Shown in pieces: positions 44,901 through 53,287 of a DNA stretch of 64,000 bases. The position numbers were made by a program, and so were the translations under genes. This DNA is from Bacillus weihaiensis (GTDB lineage Bacteria; Bacillota; Bacilli; Bacillales; Bacillaceae). The stretch covers positions 2,020,501-2,084,500 of the forward strand of contig NZ_CP016020.1 in assembly GCF_001889165.1 (NCBI RefSeq), given 5' to 3'. Under the pieces are notes generated by a model that saw nothing but the letters and a program-made list of their open reading frames with translations, had not been told where the DNA came from and ran no database searches. The first letter of the stretch is position 1, and every line of letters starts with the position of its first letter.

Positions 44901-45201
44901 AGATGTTCCGCACTTCTCGTCATACGGAGTGTTTGTTGAAATAGAAGAAACGACACCTACAGAAGATGAATCAGGCACTACAGATGATGAAACAGATTCC
45001 AACAATGATCAGTCTACCAATGAAAATGAACAAGATGATGAAAATACGAACGAAACAAATAATACTACTAACAATGATAAGTCCAATCATAATCTACCAA
45101 ATACTGCGACAAGCGTGTTCAATTGGTTGATGATCGGGGCTATCACCATCGCAACGGGAATTGTTTTACTCATTGTACGTAGACGGAAAGTAAATATGTA
45201 A
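41980..45201 (+). CDS. Cell-wall-anchored amidase (amidase signature family, LPNTA sortase signal)
   Basis: 1073 residues from TTG 41980 (AAAAGGAGG ten bases upstream). Signal peptide to ~residue 40 (NQKRVILSVSMIILLLIGSV). Residues ~45-300 are a beta-rich domain of unknown family. Residues ~330-820 are an amidase-signature hydrolase: catalytic Lys in PIAIKDIFD, cis-Ser motif YGSSGGSSVSVA, nucleophile loop SQTGVSLYAPA. Then an Asp/Pro-rich repeat (~820-860), an Ig-like domain with VPHFSSYGVFVE, a Thr/Asn/Asp-rich stalk, and the wall signal LPNTATS, a membrane helix and RRRK. LPNTA matches class D sortase sites of bacilli. It likely hydrolyses an amide outside the cell; substrate unknown. Confidence 0.85.
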   Translation: MSNSMNTFINQKRVILSVSMIILLLIGSVILPTSLVSATNLKSDNGASWRIHDTVRPSLDTGSFRTVSESPIHGFGNIFVRVSSTPEPLFNDQMMRGFGLTYDGIDTFETTQAVDLGGVHITREIKMDRSESWTRFFDSFTNTTDETVVVEVSFGGALGYGTGDEHGAIQTTSDGDKVITPADEWTIAATPKDDERPVGVVIGTPAPFEGALTKVGNQERNPFETPYVTEGHESNFYGYIHTLTIEPGESESLARFLLVGDTQGLTAIPSTEEKLDNLATEPDFTGLTTEEIYSLENWDITTLPEYNPDTFSESITLDYPEPPTKEEFYTTSNYDVVNKTIAELQTDMEVGVTTSEEITRAYLDRIAAYDNGQFGFNAFITVAENAIEQAKAADEARSNGQTGSLLGIPIAIKDIFDTKDMPNTGGSLALKDWQPATDAHQVNLLREAGAVIIGKTNLSEFAFSGSQSDSGFGQVWNALYPSKTSYGSSGGSSVSVALSMTAAALGSQTGVSLYAPANGASITMFRGTDGMASVHGVMPLNWGQDYAGPMARTVTDLAYLLNATTGTDAKDMLTEEADEHRPADWTVSLDKSALQGKRIGYIPSSFVSGFANDGTGQAVMDHFTDLEAAGATMVEMPDPPSRPDSVKGDKTEEGWARYIELHSSFPFAKGSDILKDENVLPYNHEDEDATRMTSEEVDAWLNYRTEYKERIKQWMDDNNVDAIVYAGFLSDMYNNDSSIYQLSADRGTGVLTSNVGLPTVLVPVGTNPHGYSISMQLVGRAWDDANILGMGYALEQQANGQQFTSFAPALEVMATDNPDPEDPDTGNPDTEDPDTDNPDTDNPDPDNPGTDTPEANTELTLGEQMVVVANQTYTITGTKAKITMPADLPEGSKVTIIKEDATDHDGLEVAGEVLNVTFEFPEGSTPPTNGYTLTLGYNQGADTEQLAIYYFNETSNEWEHKGGEVNEEEETITLDVPHFSSYGVFVEIEETTPTEDESGTTDDETDSNNDQSTNENEQDDENTNETNNTTNNDKSNHNLPNTATSVFNWLMIGAITIATGIVLLIVRRRKVNM

Positions 45202-45212
45202 GGAGATAAAAG

Positions 45213-45245
45213 TGAAAGGCAGCCTTTATGGCTGTCTTTTTGTTT
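45213..45245 (+). terminator. Terminator of the amidase gene
   Basis: AGGCAGCC, loop TTTAT, GGCTGTC then TTTTTG; one G-T pair. Confidence 0.75.
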
Positions 45246-45284
45246 CTTAGGAATCGATTACAAGCATCGCTTCTAGTAAAGCAC

Positions 45285-45365
45285 TTCACATCTAGCACCA
45301 GCACCTGAAAACCTCAAGGTATGCTTAACGGGACTGATCAAGGCGATTGTGCTTCTGTCTAGTAT
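45285..45365. repeat. Shortened relative of the structured intergenic repeat
   Basis: TCTAGCACCAGCACCTG and GGGACTGATCAAGGCGATTG, then TGCTTCTGTCTAG, are the two ends of the element seen in full at 10836-11000. The inner hairpins are mostly lost. Confidence 0.5.
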
Positions 45366-45447
45366 GGTTTGAAAAGGAATAATGGTTTAAAAGTCATGAG
45401 TTAATGGAAATAATGATATAGGAACAGTAGGAGGGGAATGGATAAGA

Positions 45448-45948
45448 ATGAGTAAAAACCAATCACAAACGTATGCTTTCAGCAATCGCAATTTATGGGG
45501 TGGCTTTTTATTTGGACTAGGTTTTGCAGCTTTCATTGACGAGACTGTTTTTCATCAATTATTACATTGGCATCACTTTTATGATAGATCTACAACTGAT
45601 ATTGGACTAGTTTCAGATGGTCTATTCCATGCCTTTAGTTGGTTTGCGACAGTTTTTTCAGCATTTATGTTTGCAGATCTTCGCCGAAAACAAGGTTTTT
45701 GGCTTGCGAGATGGATGGGTGGAGTTCTTCTCGGAGGAGGAGGCTTTAACTTGTATGATGGGATTATTCAACATAAGCTCATGAGAATTCATCAAATTCG
45801 TTATGATGTTGAGATTTTGCCATACGACTTAGCGTGGAATATAACTGCTGCAGCACTTATTATTGTGGGGGTGATTCTCATAGTTCGAACAAGAAAGCAA
45901 TTACCAAAAGGGGAGGAAATGCTTAGTGGGTCACAATCACATTCATAG
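45448..45948 (+). CDS. DUF2243 family membrane protein
   Basis: 166 residues, about four membrane segments. Family hallmarks: LFGLGFAAFIDETVFHQLLH, WHHFYD, LLGGGGFNLYDGIIQHKLMR and IHQIRYDVEILPYDLAWN, rich in His. Function unknown, but it is regularly found next to CtaG-like genes, as here; the two overlap by 23 bases. ATG 45448 with GGAGGGG upstream. The His clusters suggest a metal or heme role, which is inference. Confidence 0.85.
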   Translation: MSKNQSQTYAFSNRNLWGGFLFGLGFAAFIDETVFHQLLHWHHFYDRSTTDIGLVSDGLFHAFSWFATVFSAFMFADLRRKQGFWLARWMGGVLLGGGGFNLYDGIIQHKLMRIHQIRYDVEILPYDLAWNITAAALIIVGVILIVRTRKQLPKGEEMLSGSQSHS

Positions 45949-46720
45949 TGCTAGCTATAGTTTATCAGATTACTTCCTCATTACTTTTTTTGTATGTATG
46001 GTTATTCTCTATATAATAGGTGTTCGTTTATCCAATCGTATGTATAAAAAATGGTCGACATTGCGAACATTATCCTGGGTAGTAGGCATTCTATTTGTAT
46101 CTCTTACAGTAGTCGGACCGGTTGCTGACAGAGCGCATGTGGATTTTAGCATGCATATGCTAGCCCATTTATTCCTTGGGATGTTAGGACCTCTACTTAT
46201 TGCACTTTCTGCACCGATGACGCTTTTTTTAAGAGCTCTTTCTGTGAAATCAGCACGACGGTGTACAAAAATGTTGAAAAATAATTTTTTTCGGATCGTT
46301 AGTCATCCGTTGCCTGCATCGATTTTAAATATCGGAGGTCTTTGGTTACTCTACACAACGGACTTATACGCACAAATGCACGAGAATCTCTATCTTTATA
46401 TATTTATACATATTCATGTATTTCTAGCAGGATATCTTTTTACAATATCGATCATCTATATTGATCCAGTTGCACATCGGACGAGCTTCCTCTATCGTTC
46501 AATCATTTTCATTATCGCCTTGGGAGCCCATGGAATTTTATCAAAGTATATTTATGCCCACCCACCACAAGGTGTTCCGAGTTCACAAGCAGAAATAGGC
46601 GGAATGCTGATGTACTATGGTGGAGATGGCATCGATTTATTTCTAATCATTATTTTTTGCTATCAATGGTTTAAATCTACACATAAAACTGATGCATCAA
46701 ACGCAGTCTTACATAGCTAA
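45926..46720 (+). CDS. ctaG: CtaG-like cytochrome c oxidase assembly protein
   Basis: 264 residues, about seven membrane segments. caa3_CtaG family features: HMLAHLFLGMLGPLLIALSA, GGLWLLYTTDLYAQMHEN, FIHIHVFLAGYLF, and DPVAHRTS, with conserved His residues thought to bind copper. CtaG supports assembly of caa3 oxidase or copper handling at the membrane. GTG 45926 follows GGGGAGGAAATGC, within the end of the DUF2243 gene. No oxidase genes are in the window. Confidence 0.82.
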   Translation: MGHNHIHSASYSLSDYFLITFFVCMVILYIIGVRLSNRMYKKWSTLRTLSWVVGILFVSLTVVGPVADRAHVDFSMHMLAHLFLGMLGPLLIALSAPMTLFLRALSVKSARRCTKMLKNNFFRIVSHPLPASILNIGGLWLLYTTDLYAQMHENLYLYIFIHIHVFLAGYLFTISIIYIDPVAHRTSFLYRSIIFIIALGAHGILSKYIYAHPPQGVPSSQAEIGGMLMYYGGDGIDLFLIIIFCYQWFKSTHKTDASNAVLHS

Positions 46721-46803
46721 AAGGAGTCAAATTCAAAAGCTTTAAAGATAGGAAGGCTTCTGATAAAAATGAACAGCTCGTCCCTCTCATTATTCTTTTT
46801 AGC

Positions 46804-46858
46804 AGAACCAACACTCCCTATGAAATTAATTTAATAGGGATCTGTTGGTTCTTTTTTA
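46804..46858 (+). terminator. Terminator of the DUF2243-ctaG operon
   Basis: Two-part stem AGAACCAACA (46804-46813) plus TCCCTAT, and ATAGGGA plus TGTTGGTTCT (46842-46851), then a T-run. The stop codon of the minus-strand gene lies inside the loop. Confidence 0.8.
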
Positions 46859-47115
46859 AAGAGACCAACTAATAACAAGATGAGTCCAACTAAAAAAAGA
46901 ACAGGGAATATATACACCATAATCAAACCAGCCCACCCATTTTGTACGATTAACGCATAGGTTAAACCAATTGCAAAGGATAAGAAAGGTGATATAGCTA
47001 ACATAAGAATAATTCCCCAGACAATGTATTGTCTTTTTATATTTTTCCCCTTTGTTAGCTTATACGCTAAAAATACTCCGAAAATAGGAATTCCATACCC
47101 TAGTAAAAAAGGCAT
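46831..47115 (-). CDS. Small membrane protein, function unknown
   Basis: 94 residues with three membrane segments (MPFLLGYGIPIFGVFLAYKL, ...FLSFAIGLTYALIV, ...PVLFLVGLILLLVGLF) and a KKEPTDPY tail. GAGAGGAATG lies before ATG 47115. Family not recognised. Its 3' end overlaps the ctaG terminator. Confidence 0.6.
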   Translation of the reverse strand: MPFLLGYGIPIFGVFLAYKLTKGKNIKRQYIVWGIILMLAISPFLSFAIGLTYALIVQNGWAGLIMVYIFPVLFLVGLILLLVGLFKKEPTDPY

Positions 47116-47273
47116 TATACCATTCCTCTCTTAATAGATTAATCTACAGTTCATTCCTTTATTTTAACATAAAATCCCATAAAGGGGTTTATTCATTGCT
47201 TTTACCGAAGTTTCAACAAAATAAGTTTACGTTTATTTACTTTACGTTCCATCATCCTTTAAGATGTACAAAA

Positions 47274-47351
47274 AAATGTAAAGTACGATTGACATTTTAT
47301 ATAATGTAAAGTACACTTTACTTACAACCAATTGTAAAGCTCACTTTACAA
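47274..47351 (+). promoter_or_regulatory. Promoter with palindromic operators before the XRE gene
   Basis: TTGACA (47289-47294), 17 bases, TACACT (47312-47317). Operator-like palindromes GTAAAGTACACTTTAC (47306-47321, covering the -10) and TGTAAAGCTCACTTTACA (47333-47350), plus a half-site ATGTAAAGTAC at 47277. Consensus TGTAAAG-N4-CTTTACA. The placement suggests autorepression by the XRE protein. Confidence 0.65.
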
Positions 47352-47374
47352 AAGTGGTCGGAGGTAAGAAGACG

Positions 47375-47581
47375 ATGAAAAACAGAATGAAAGAGATGCG
47401 CAAAGCTAAGAAGCTGACGCAAGAGGATTTAGCTAAACAGGTAGGTGTCTCGAGGCAATCGATTATAGCCATTGAATCTGGAAAATATAAGCCATCACTC
47501 GAGCTAGCATACAACATCTCAAAGGCTTTCGAATGCATTATTGAAGACGTCTTTATTATGGAAGAAAGGGGAGAGGAATAA
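47375..47581 (+). CDS. XRE family transcriptional regulator
   Basis: 68 residues, almost all helix-turn-helix: MRKAKKLTQEDLAKQVGVSR and QSIIAIESGKYKPSLELAYN. No effector domain. ATG 47375 with CGGAGG upstream. Overlaps the following membrane gene by one base (TAATG). Likely binds the TGTAAAG-N4-CTTTACA palindromes in front of it. Confidence 0.9.
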   Translation: MKNRMKEMRKAKKLTQEDLAKQVGVSRQSIIAIESGKYKPSLELAYNISKAFECIIEDVFIMEERGEE

Positions 47582-48063
47582 TGGGACTACAAATAGGCGG
47601 AATGATCGGTTTATATGGAGGAGCAACTTTTGGATTGTTAGCCTGGTGGTTCGGTCGACGTATGGCTAAAAAGCAGCGTGGATTAGATGAACTACATGAT
47701 CATATTTGGCAAAAGGCTCGATCAATTTCTTGGTTTTTCACTCTCGCTGCAATCTATATTCTCTTTTCACTCGTTGTTTTTGGAATTGAACTAAGAGCAG
47801 CGATGGTACTAGGAATAATCATGATTGTTCATATTGCAAGCTGGGGTATCACAGGCGTGATTCTTTCTATTAATATGAATATGACAGAGCCTTTGAAACC
47901 TTCTAGAGTTAAATTTGGCGTTACTATAGTGCTCGTGTCATTTATTATATTTACCATCTTATCAATATCTACTGGCAATTGGTGGTTTCTACTAGCCAGT
48001 ATCCCACCAAATGTTTTCGGATTCATAAAGGCATTAACTCCTGAAAGAAGCAATGATGCTTAA
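47581..48063 (+). CDS. Membrane protein co-encoded with the XRE regulator
   Basis: 160 residues, four membrane segments (5-25, 50-70, 78-100, 112-145), with a basic loop FGRRMAKKQRG. Small XRE regulators paired with such membrane proteins are common in Bacillota; the membrane protein's job is unknown, perhaps as a partner that modulates the regulator. GGGGAGAGG lies before ATG 47581. Confidence 0.7.
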   Translation: MGLQIGGMIGLYGGATFGLLAWWFGRRMAKKQRGLDELHDHIWQKARSISWFFTLAAIYILFSLVVFGIELRAAMVLGIIMIVHIASWGITGVILSINMNMTEPLKPSRVKFGVTIVLVSFIIFTILSISTGNWWFLLASIPPNVFGFIKALTPERSNDA

Positions 48064-48200
48064 AACAGGATTTATATTAATGTAGACTAGAATGAAGAAG
48101 TAATCATTGTTTTAAAAAAGAATAGTCTAAAAGATTGGTTTAGTATTAATCTCAACATGTCGATTCAAGTAATAAACTAAGAGTACCTATACCGTGTTAA

Positions 48201-48233
48201 AAGAAGGCCATTTGCGACCTTCTTTTTTTTTTT
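48201..48233 (+). terminator. Terminator after the XRE/membrane operon
   Basis: AAGAAGG (48201-48207) pairs with CCTTCTT (48218-48224), then a run of eleven or so T. Confidence 0.8.
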
Positions 48234-48298
48234 GAATAAATAGATACCATAGCTCTTCAACTCATCATTCATTTTACTACTTTACGCATATCGCGGTT

Positions 48299-48326
48299 AT
48301 GGCGTATTATATTCATAATACGTCAT
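48299..48326. promoter_or_regulatory. Candidate tyrosine-recombinase binding site
   Basis: ATGGCGTATTAT (48299-48310) and ATAATACGTCAT (48315-48326) are inverted with one mismatch around ATTC. Two ~12-base arms with a short centre resemble recombinase core sites, and the site lies 40 bases before the recombinase gene. It may equally be an operator. Confidence 0.45.
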
Positions 48327-48365
48327 GTTCAAGTGTTCGTTTTACGATAGATTGGAGAGTTAAAA

Positions 48366-49331
48366 TTGAGTCTGGTCATAATGGTAGAGGAAATAGAAGA
48401 ATGGTACGAAGAAGAGTTATTGATATTCGAAACACATATGGATAATAAAGATTATTCGGTTCACACTATGAAAAATTATTTAAGGGATGTTCGGTTATTT
48501 TTATCTTATGTTAATAGGAAAACGGAAAATCCAAAGTCTCTTGAGGAGATACGGAAAATGGACATAACCTTATTCCTGAATTACTTAAAAAATAAAAAAG
48601 GAAATTCTGCAGGTACAAGAAATTACAGGTTAATGGCTATTCGTGCCTTTTATAAATGCTTAATTGAATATGAATTGGTAACGTTTAATCCTACTGATGG
48701 TATTGAGAGAGCAAAAGAGCAAAAAAATCCCTTGCCTACATACCTGGAGAAAGATGAGTTAAAAGTATTTTTTGATCAAATTAATAAAGTCAGTAAAAAA
48801 ATGTATGTTAAGCGAAATAAAGTGATTATTGGCTTAATGGCTTTTTGTGGTCTTCGTGTGGATGAAGTACATTTGTTAAATAAGTCGAGTATTAATCATA
48901 CGCAAAGAGGGATTATAGTACGTGGTAAAGGCAACAAAACGAGGTATATTCCGTTACCAAAAGACTTATATCACGTAATCACAGAATATATAGATCATCA
49001 TCGAGAATATGGGTTGGAAGGTCATAAAGACGCATTATTTTTAAGTCGATTCGGAAAGAGATTGTCTGTTAGAAGAATCCAGTCGATCACTGAAAGCATC
49101 TGTAAGAGTCTTTATAAACAAGGTGAGTATGAAGAATGGAAAGAGAAGAAGCTTTCAAGTCATAAATTGCGACATTCCTTTGCGACAATCCTTATCCAAC
49201 AAGGATATGATATTAGAACGGTACAAGAATTATTAGGTCATTCCAATCTTAATACTACACAAAGATATACACATGTTACTGATGCTGCAAAACAAAAGGT
49301 AATGGATGAAATGGAGATTGATGTGTTCTAA
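48366..49331 (+). CDS. Tyrosine recombinase (XerC/D-like integrase)
   Basis: 321 residues. N-terminal SAM-like DNA-binding domain (residues ~15-110: YSVHTMKNYLRDVRLFLSYV). The catalytic domain has all key residues: Arg in FCGLRVDEVHLL, Lys in VRGKGNKTRYIPL, HxxR in SSHKLRHSFAT, His in LLGHSNLNTTQ and Tyr in RYTHV. Divides or joins DNA at short inverted sites. Not obviously chromosomal XerC/XerD because it stands alone; it could belong to a former mobile element. TTG 48366 has GGAGAG seven bases before it. Confidence 0.9.
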   Translation: MSLVIMVEEIEEWYEEELLIFETHMDNKDYSVHTMKNYLRDVRLFLSYVNRKTENPKSLEEIRKMDITLFLNYLKNKKGNSAGTRNYRLMAIRAFYKCLIEYELVTFNPTDGIERAKEQKNPLPTYLEKDELKVFFDQINKVSKKMYVKRNKVIIGLMAFCGLRVDEVHLLNKSSINHTQRGIIVRGKGNKTRYIPLPKDLYHVITEYIDHHREYGLEGHKDALFLSRFGKRLSVRRIQSITESICKSLYKQGEYEEWKEKKLSSHKLRHSFATILIQQGYDIRTVQELLGHSNLNTTQRYTHVTDAAKQKVMDEMEIDVF

Positions 49332-49365
49332 ATTGGTGATAAAGAATAATAATAAAAGAAATGTA

Positions 49366-49402
49366 TGAAGGATGAACCATTATTCGGGTCATCCTTCATT
49401 GT
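49366..49402. terminator. Bidirectional terminator between recombinase and helicase
   Basis: GAAGGATGA (49367-49375) pairs with TCATCCTTC (49389-49397) between convergent genes; T-rich tails are short on both sides. Confidence 0.65.
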
Positions 49403-49437
49403 TGTCTTATCATACTAAATATAAAATGGAGACAAAC

Positions 49438-52392
49438 TTACTCCTTCCCCTCACACTTAGGATAAGCACTACAGCCATAAAACTCACCATATTGACCCTG
49501 TCGTTTTACCATATATCCTTCACACAAAGGACACCTCTTCGGGTCTTGTAAAACTTCGACATATTTAGTGGTATAGTCACATCCAGGGAAATTTGTACAC
49601 CCTAAGAATGGGGAGCGACTACCATCTTTTTGTCTGATGATAAGGTGGCCTGATTTGCACCTTGGACAGCTAGGACTGTCCAATACAGTTTTTTCGTTTG
49701 TTTCATAAGAGATGTTGTATTGTGTTCTTAGTTCTTTAACGAATGTTGATTGTTTTTGCTCTGGTGCTAGAATATAGGTTGTGTTTTTTGTACGTGTTAA
49801 GGCTACATAGAATAATCGTCTTTCTTCTGCAAACCAGTAATTTTCATGATCAGTTAAGACCCAAGAGAGAAGAGGGTCATCAGATAGCTTATTTGGAAAT
49901 CCGGTGGAACTATTTTGTCCGTTTAAGATAATTACATTTTCAGCTTCAAGCCCCTTAGATCGATGGGCCGTTAAAAAGGTTATTTTTAGATTAGGGTATT
50001 TTTGGTACATGACCTGTTTAGTTCCATCATAACGGTTTTCTCGTATCTTGAAAGAGGGCTCTCCCATTAGCCGCTTAATATCAAAGTTATTTCGACCAAG
50101 GAGCATCACTGTTGTACTTTCACCAGCTGTTTTAACAATTTCATCAATTGCTTGGTAGAGGGAGTCGACTATATCTCGCTTGTACCCAATTATGCGTATA
50201 GGCTCACCTATGCTTTTATCTGATGTTAAACTCTTCTTAAATTGAGAAGGATTCTTCATAACGAAGTTACCTGCAAGATTAATTAGTTCCTGGGAATTAC
50301 GGTACGTTTTTTCGATTTTAAGAAGTTCATACTGACCGAAGTTTTCACCAAACTTTGTGAACAACTGGATGTCACTTCCAGCAAATCGATAGATTGACTG
50401 CCAATCATCCCCGACACACATAATCTTAGCCTTCGTCCTTTCGTGAATCGCCTTAATTAATAAAAAGCGACTTTTTGAAATATCTTGATATTCGTCAATG
50501 ATGATATATTTATAAGGAAACGACATCTTTTGCTCTTTCACTAGCGCTGTTGCATCATTAATCATATCGTGAAAATCAACGAGCTTATGTTCCTTTAAAT
50601 ATTCCTGATAAAATAGATAAATTGGTTTTACAATCTGAAAGAAAAGACTAGCTCTTTTTTCCAAAAAAGGCTGACGCAACTCTTTTGTCTCGGTTTCGAA
50701 CTTTTTAAACGCTAACTCATCGAATCCATTAGATTTGAATAAATTTAAAAATGTTGCAATCAATTTCTTAAATTCAGTAAAGTAGTGATCATTCGTCTGA
50801 TCATAGATTGAAGTAAATAACTCATAGTAATTAATTTTCTTAAATTTTACTGAATGCTTTTTTAACTGATCCTCTAATTTTTCTAACAAAACGCCCTGTT
50901 TGTTATAGTAAGAATACGTCTCAAGTAAAGTCGTCCCGTACTTTTTGTGTGTTTCTCTTTTCCAACTGATGCCTTTAACATACTTTTCTTCCTCAAACTT
51001 AGAAAGCCATGGAGCCTTGAACTTCTCATTAATACCAAAGTGCTCAAGATACAAGTCATATTCAGGTAAATAAAAATCAGGGCGATATTGACGATATTCT
51101 TGATTTTCTACATGAAAAGGGTAGGGCTGCTCATATTGATAGGCAATTCCATTTAAAAATAGGAAATTTGCTATCATGAATTCCTCCATACTTTTCACCG
51201 TTTCACCACTATAAGTTGTATACTGCTCCTTTAGCTGATTCGTTTGTTTCGTAAAGTAACGGTCCATTTTTTCTTTTTTTCCTTTAAGTGTTTCAAAATC
51301 AACATTACGATAATGCTCATGATACTCACCCAAATCATCAAACTCATCCATATCCTTAGGGATGTTCAAATAATAGCCGAAGAAGATCATTAGCTTTTGG
51401 ATCAATGACTTGTGATGATAAATTTCTTTATGAAAATATTCATCAAGTATACTAGTCATACTTTGTAGTACATCCGGCTTATCCTTTCTGTTTTTAGAAA
51501 GAATGTCAAGACCTAATTTATGAAACGTATGGACGGTCACATTTAAACCAAGTCTTTTAGAAATTCTTTCATGCATTTCATCTGCTGCTTTTTTTGTAAA
51601 AGATAGGAGCAAGATCTCCTCAGGCATCACTTGCTTTGTTTCAACTAAATATTTCACCTTTCCTGAAATCGTTAGTGTTTTTCCACTACCAGCTCCCGCA
51701 AGCACCAAATTGTGATCCTCATCCGTTACGATCGCTGTGCGCTGCTGTTGATCAAGTGACTTCCCGTCAATGTTATTAAATAATTTATCATATAACGAGA
51801 GCTCTTTTTTAACAAATATATCGTTCCATTTTTTTACAGAATCATCAAGGGTTTCATAATAATGAAGAAAGCCTTTTATGTCGGTACTTAGGTGAGTGTC
51901 TTGTTTTACCGGTTCAAGAAATTCATATATTGCTTTATAGGTTGATCTAATATTTGCGGTCTTAGAGGCAGTGAAATATCCTTTTCGATAAGTCACAACC
52001 TGTTTTTTAAAAGATTCAATTGAGTTTTTTACTGTTTTCATTTGTAAATGATTGCTTTCTTGTATAGCAGGTAAGCTTTGTAAAATAGTTTGTGTCTTTT
52101 TCTGCATATGAAGAACCATTTCTTCCAGTCTTGCCAAGTCCTTCTCGAACAATGATTGGTGTGTAACTACTTTTCTAACTAAAGGGAAATTCAAGTCTAA
52201 AATTAATGCAATATAGTGCTTTACTACATTGATTTGTTCATTTGTAATAAGAAGTCGTTGAGCAGAGAGGCTTTCAATTTCTTTCTCTAGCTTTCTAAAG
52301 ATAGCATGGAGTTCAACTACTCTAGCTTCAATTTCTTTGAGTTGCTTTTTGGATTTAGACTTATGAAAATAACGTAATATAGAAGATAACAT
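49438..52392 (-). CDS. UvrD/Rep-family DNA helicase with C-terminal zinc fingers
   Basis: 984 residues. Residues ~1-200 are helical/coiled-coil. The SF1A helicase core starts with Q-motif LDQQQRTAI and Walker A LAGAGSGKT (~230), then motif II IIIDEYQDIS (~630), QSIYRFAGSD (motif III), TYRNS (IV), and LTAHRSKGLEAENVI with LFYVALTRT (V/VI). A nuclease-like segment may lie between ~400-470 (FHVENQEYRQYRPDFYLPEY...). Two topoisomerase-type C4 zinc fingers end it (CPRCKSGHLI...GCTNFPGC and CPLCEGYMV...GCSAYPKC). Unwinds DNA, probably in repair or defence. ATG 52392 with AGGAATT upstream. Confidence 0.9.
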   Translation of the reverse strand: MLSSILRYFHKSKSKKQLKEIEARVVELHAIFRKLEKEIESLSAQRLLITNEQINVVKHYIALILDLNFPLVRKVVTHQSLFEKDLARLEEMVLHMQKKTQTILQSLPAIQESNHLQMKTVKNSIESFKKQVVTYRKGYFTASKTANIRSTYKAIYEFLEPVKQDTHLSTDIKGFLHYYETLDDSVKKWNDIFVKKELSLYDKLFNNIDGKSLDQQQRTAIVTDEDHNLVLAGAGSGKTLTISGKVKYLVETKQVMPEEILLLSFTKKAADEMHERISKRLGLNVTVHTFHKLGLDILSKNRKDKPDVLQSMTSILDEYFHKEIYHHKSLIQKLMIFFGYYLNIPKDMDEFDDLGEYHEHYRNVDFETLKGKKEKMDRYFTKQTNQLKEQYTTYSGETVKSMEEFMIANFLFLNGIAYQYEQPYPFHVENQEYRQYRPDFYLPEYDLYLEHFGINEKFKAPWLSKFEEEKYVKGISWKRETHKKYGTTLLETYSYYNKQGVLLEKLEDQLKKHSVKFKKINYYELFTSIYDQTNDHYFTEFKKLIATFLNLFKSNGFDELAFKKFETETKELRQPFLEKRASLFFQIVKPIYLFYQEYLKEHKLVDFHDMINDATALVKEQKMSFPYKYIIIDEYQDISKSRFLLIKAIHERTKAKIMCVGDDWQSIYRFAGSDIQLFTKFGENFGQYELLKIEKTYRNSQELINLAGNFVMKNPSQFKKSLTSDKSIGEPIRIIGYKRDIVDSLYQAIDEIVKTAGESTTVMLLGRNNFDIKRLMGEPSFKIRENRYDGTKQVMYQKYPNLKITFLTAHRSKGLEAENVIILNGQNSSTGFPNKLSDDPLLSWVLTDHENYWFAEERRLFYVALTRTKNTTYILAPEQKQSTFVKELRTQYNISYETNEKTVLDSPSCPRCKSGHLIIRQKDGSRSPFLGCTNFPGCDYTTKYVEVLQDPKRCPLCEGYMVKRQGQYGEFYGCSAYPKCEGKE

Positions 52393-52858
52393 GTGTAAAA
52401 TTCCTATCCGATTCTAATATAATAAATTTATCCTAAAAATCATTTTACCATATAAGGAAATAAACGGGAGGGGAAATGATTCTGTTTTAGGTTGAAATAC
52501 GGATTGAATGAAGATCCTTAGCAAAAGTTTTCGACCTTTTTCTCACACATTTATACGACTTAGTTAGCCGTGAAATTTAAATAAACGACAAAAACATACA
52601 AATAACCGAGTTATTTATAGGCTACAAACTGATACAATTTCAACGTAATAGTAAATGAGAAAGAAGGGCAACGAAAATTTTTTTAAACTTTTCCCTGAAA
52701 AAATTTGCAATTATAGATTTTATCTGTTATTGTTAAGAAGAATTATTTTTGTTCGGTGAGTAAGGAAAGAATAAGTGTTTAAACTTTTCGCCTTTGATAT
52801 CTAACTTGAGCAATGATAGTAATAAAACGTGGGTTACCCACACAGGAGGATACAAATT
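52393..52858 (+). other. Intergenic region with long leader of the cold-shock gene
   Basis: No gene in the 466 bases. The AT-rich part 52660-52858 before the ribosome site CAGGAGG probably contains the promoter and a long untranslated leader, as usual for csp genes. GGGTTACCC (52831-52840) just before the site could form a small hairpin. No clear cold-box could be named. Confidence 0.45.
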
Positions 52859-53059
52859 ATGCAACAAGGTACAGTAAAATGGTTTAACGCAGAAAAAGGT
52901 TTCGGATTCATCGAAGTTGAAGGTGGAGACGACGTATTCGTACATTTCTCAGCTATCCAAGGCGAAGGATTTAAATCTTTAGACGAAGGTCAAAAAGTAA
53001 CTTTCGACGTTGAGCAAGGTCAACGTGGACCTCAAGCTACAAACGTAAACAAAGCATAA
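52859..53059 (+). CDS. Cold-shock protein, CspA/CspB type
   Basis: 66 residues, one cold-shock domain: [20 protein letters not shown] (RNP1 KGFGFIEV) and [11 protein letters not shown] (RNP2 VFVHFS). Binds single-stranded RNA/DNA and eases translation. Codon use is highly biased (many aac, gaa, ggt), as for abundant proteins. ATG 52859 with GGAGG nine bases upstream. Single-gene unit with strong terminator. Confidence 0.96.
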   Translation: MQQGTVKWFNAEKGFGFIEVEGGDDVFVHFSAIQGEGFKSLDEGQKVTFDVEQGQRGPQATNVNKA

Positions 53060-53067
53060 TTATGCGA

Positions 53068-53092
53068 GGACCCTCTAGTAGGGTCCTTTTTA
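53068..53092 (+). terminator. Terminator of the cold-shock gene
   Basis: GGACCCT, loop CTAGT, AGGGTCC, then TTTTTATTTT. Confidence 0.9.
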
Positions 53093-53287
53093 TTTTGTCT
53101 TGCGTTTTTTCCACAAAAAAAAGAGACTGACAATGCCAGCCTCTGAAAAACATGTAACAGGTATTAAAATGGTTAATCAAATCATACCACATGTTTGTCA
53201 AAACACCTAATGAAACTTATACAAAATTTCTTTCCTATTTCATACAGTGACATAAAAGTCCATCAACTGCTAGTTTGTACGTGCTCT

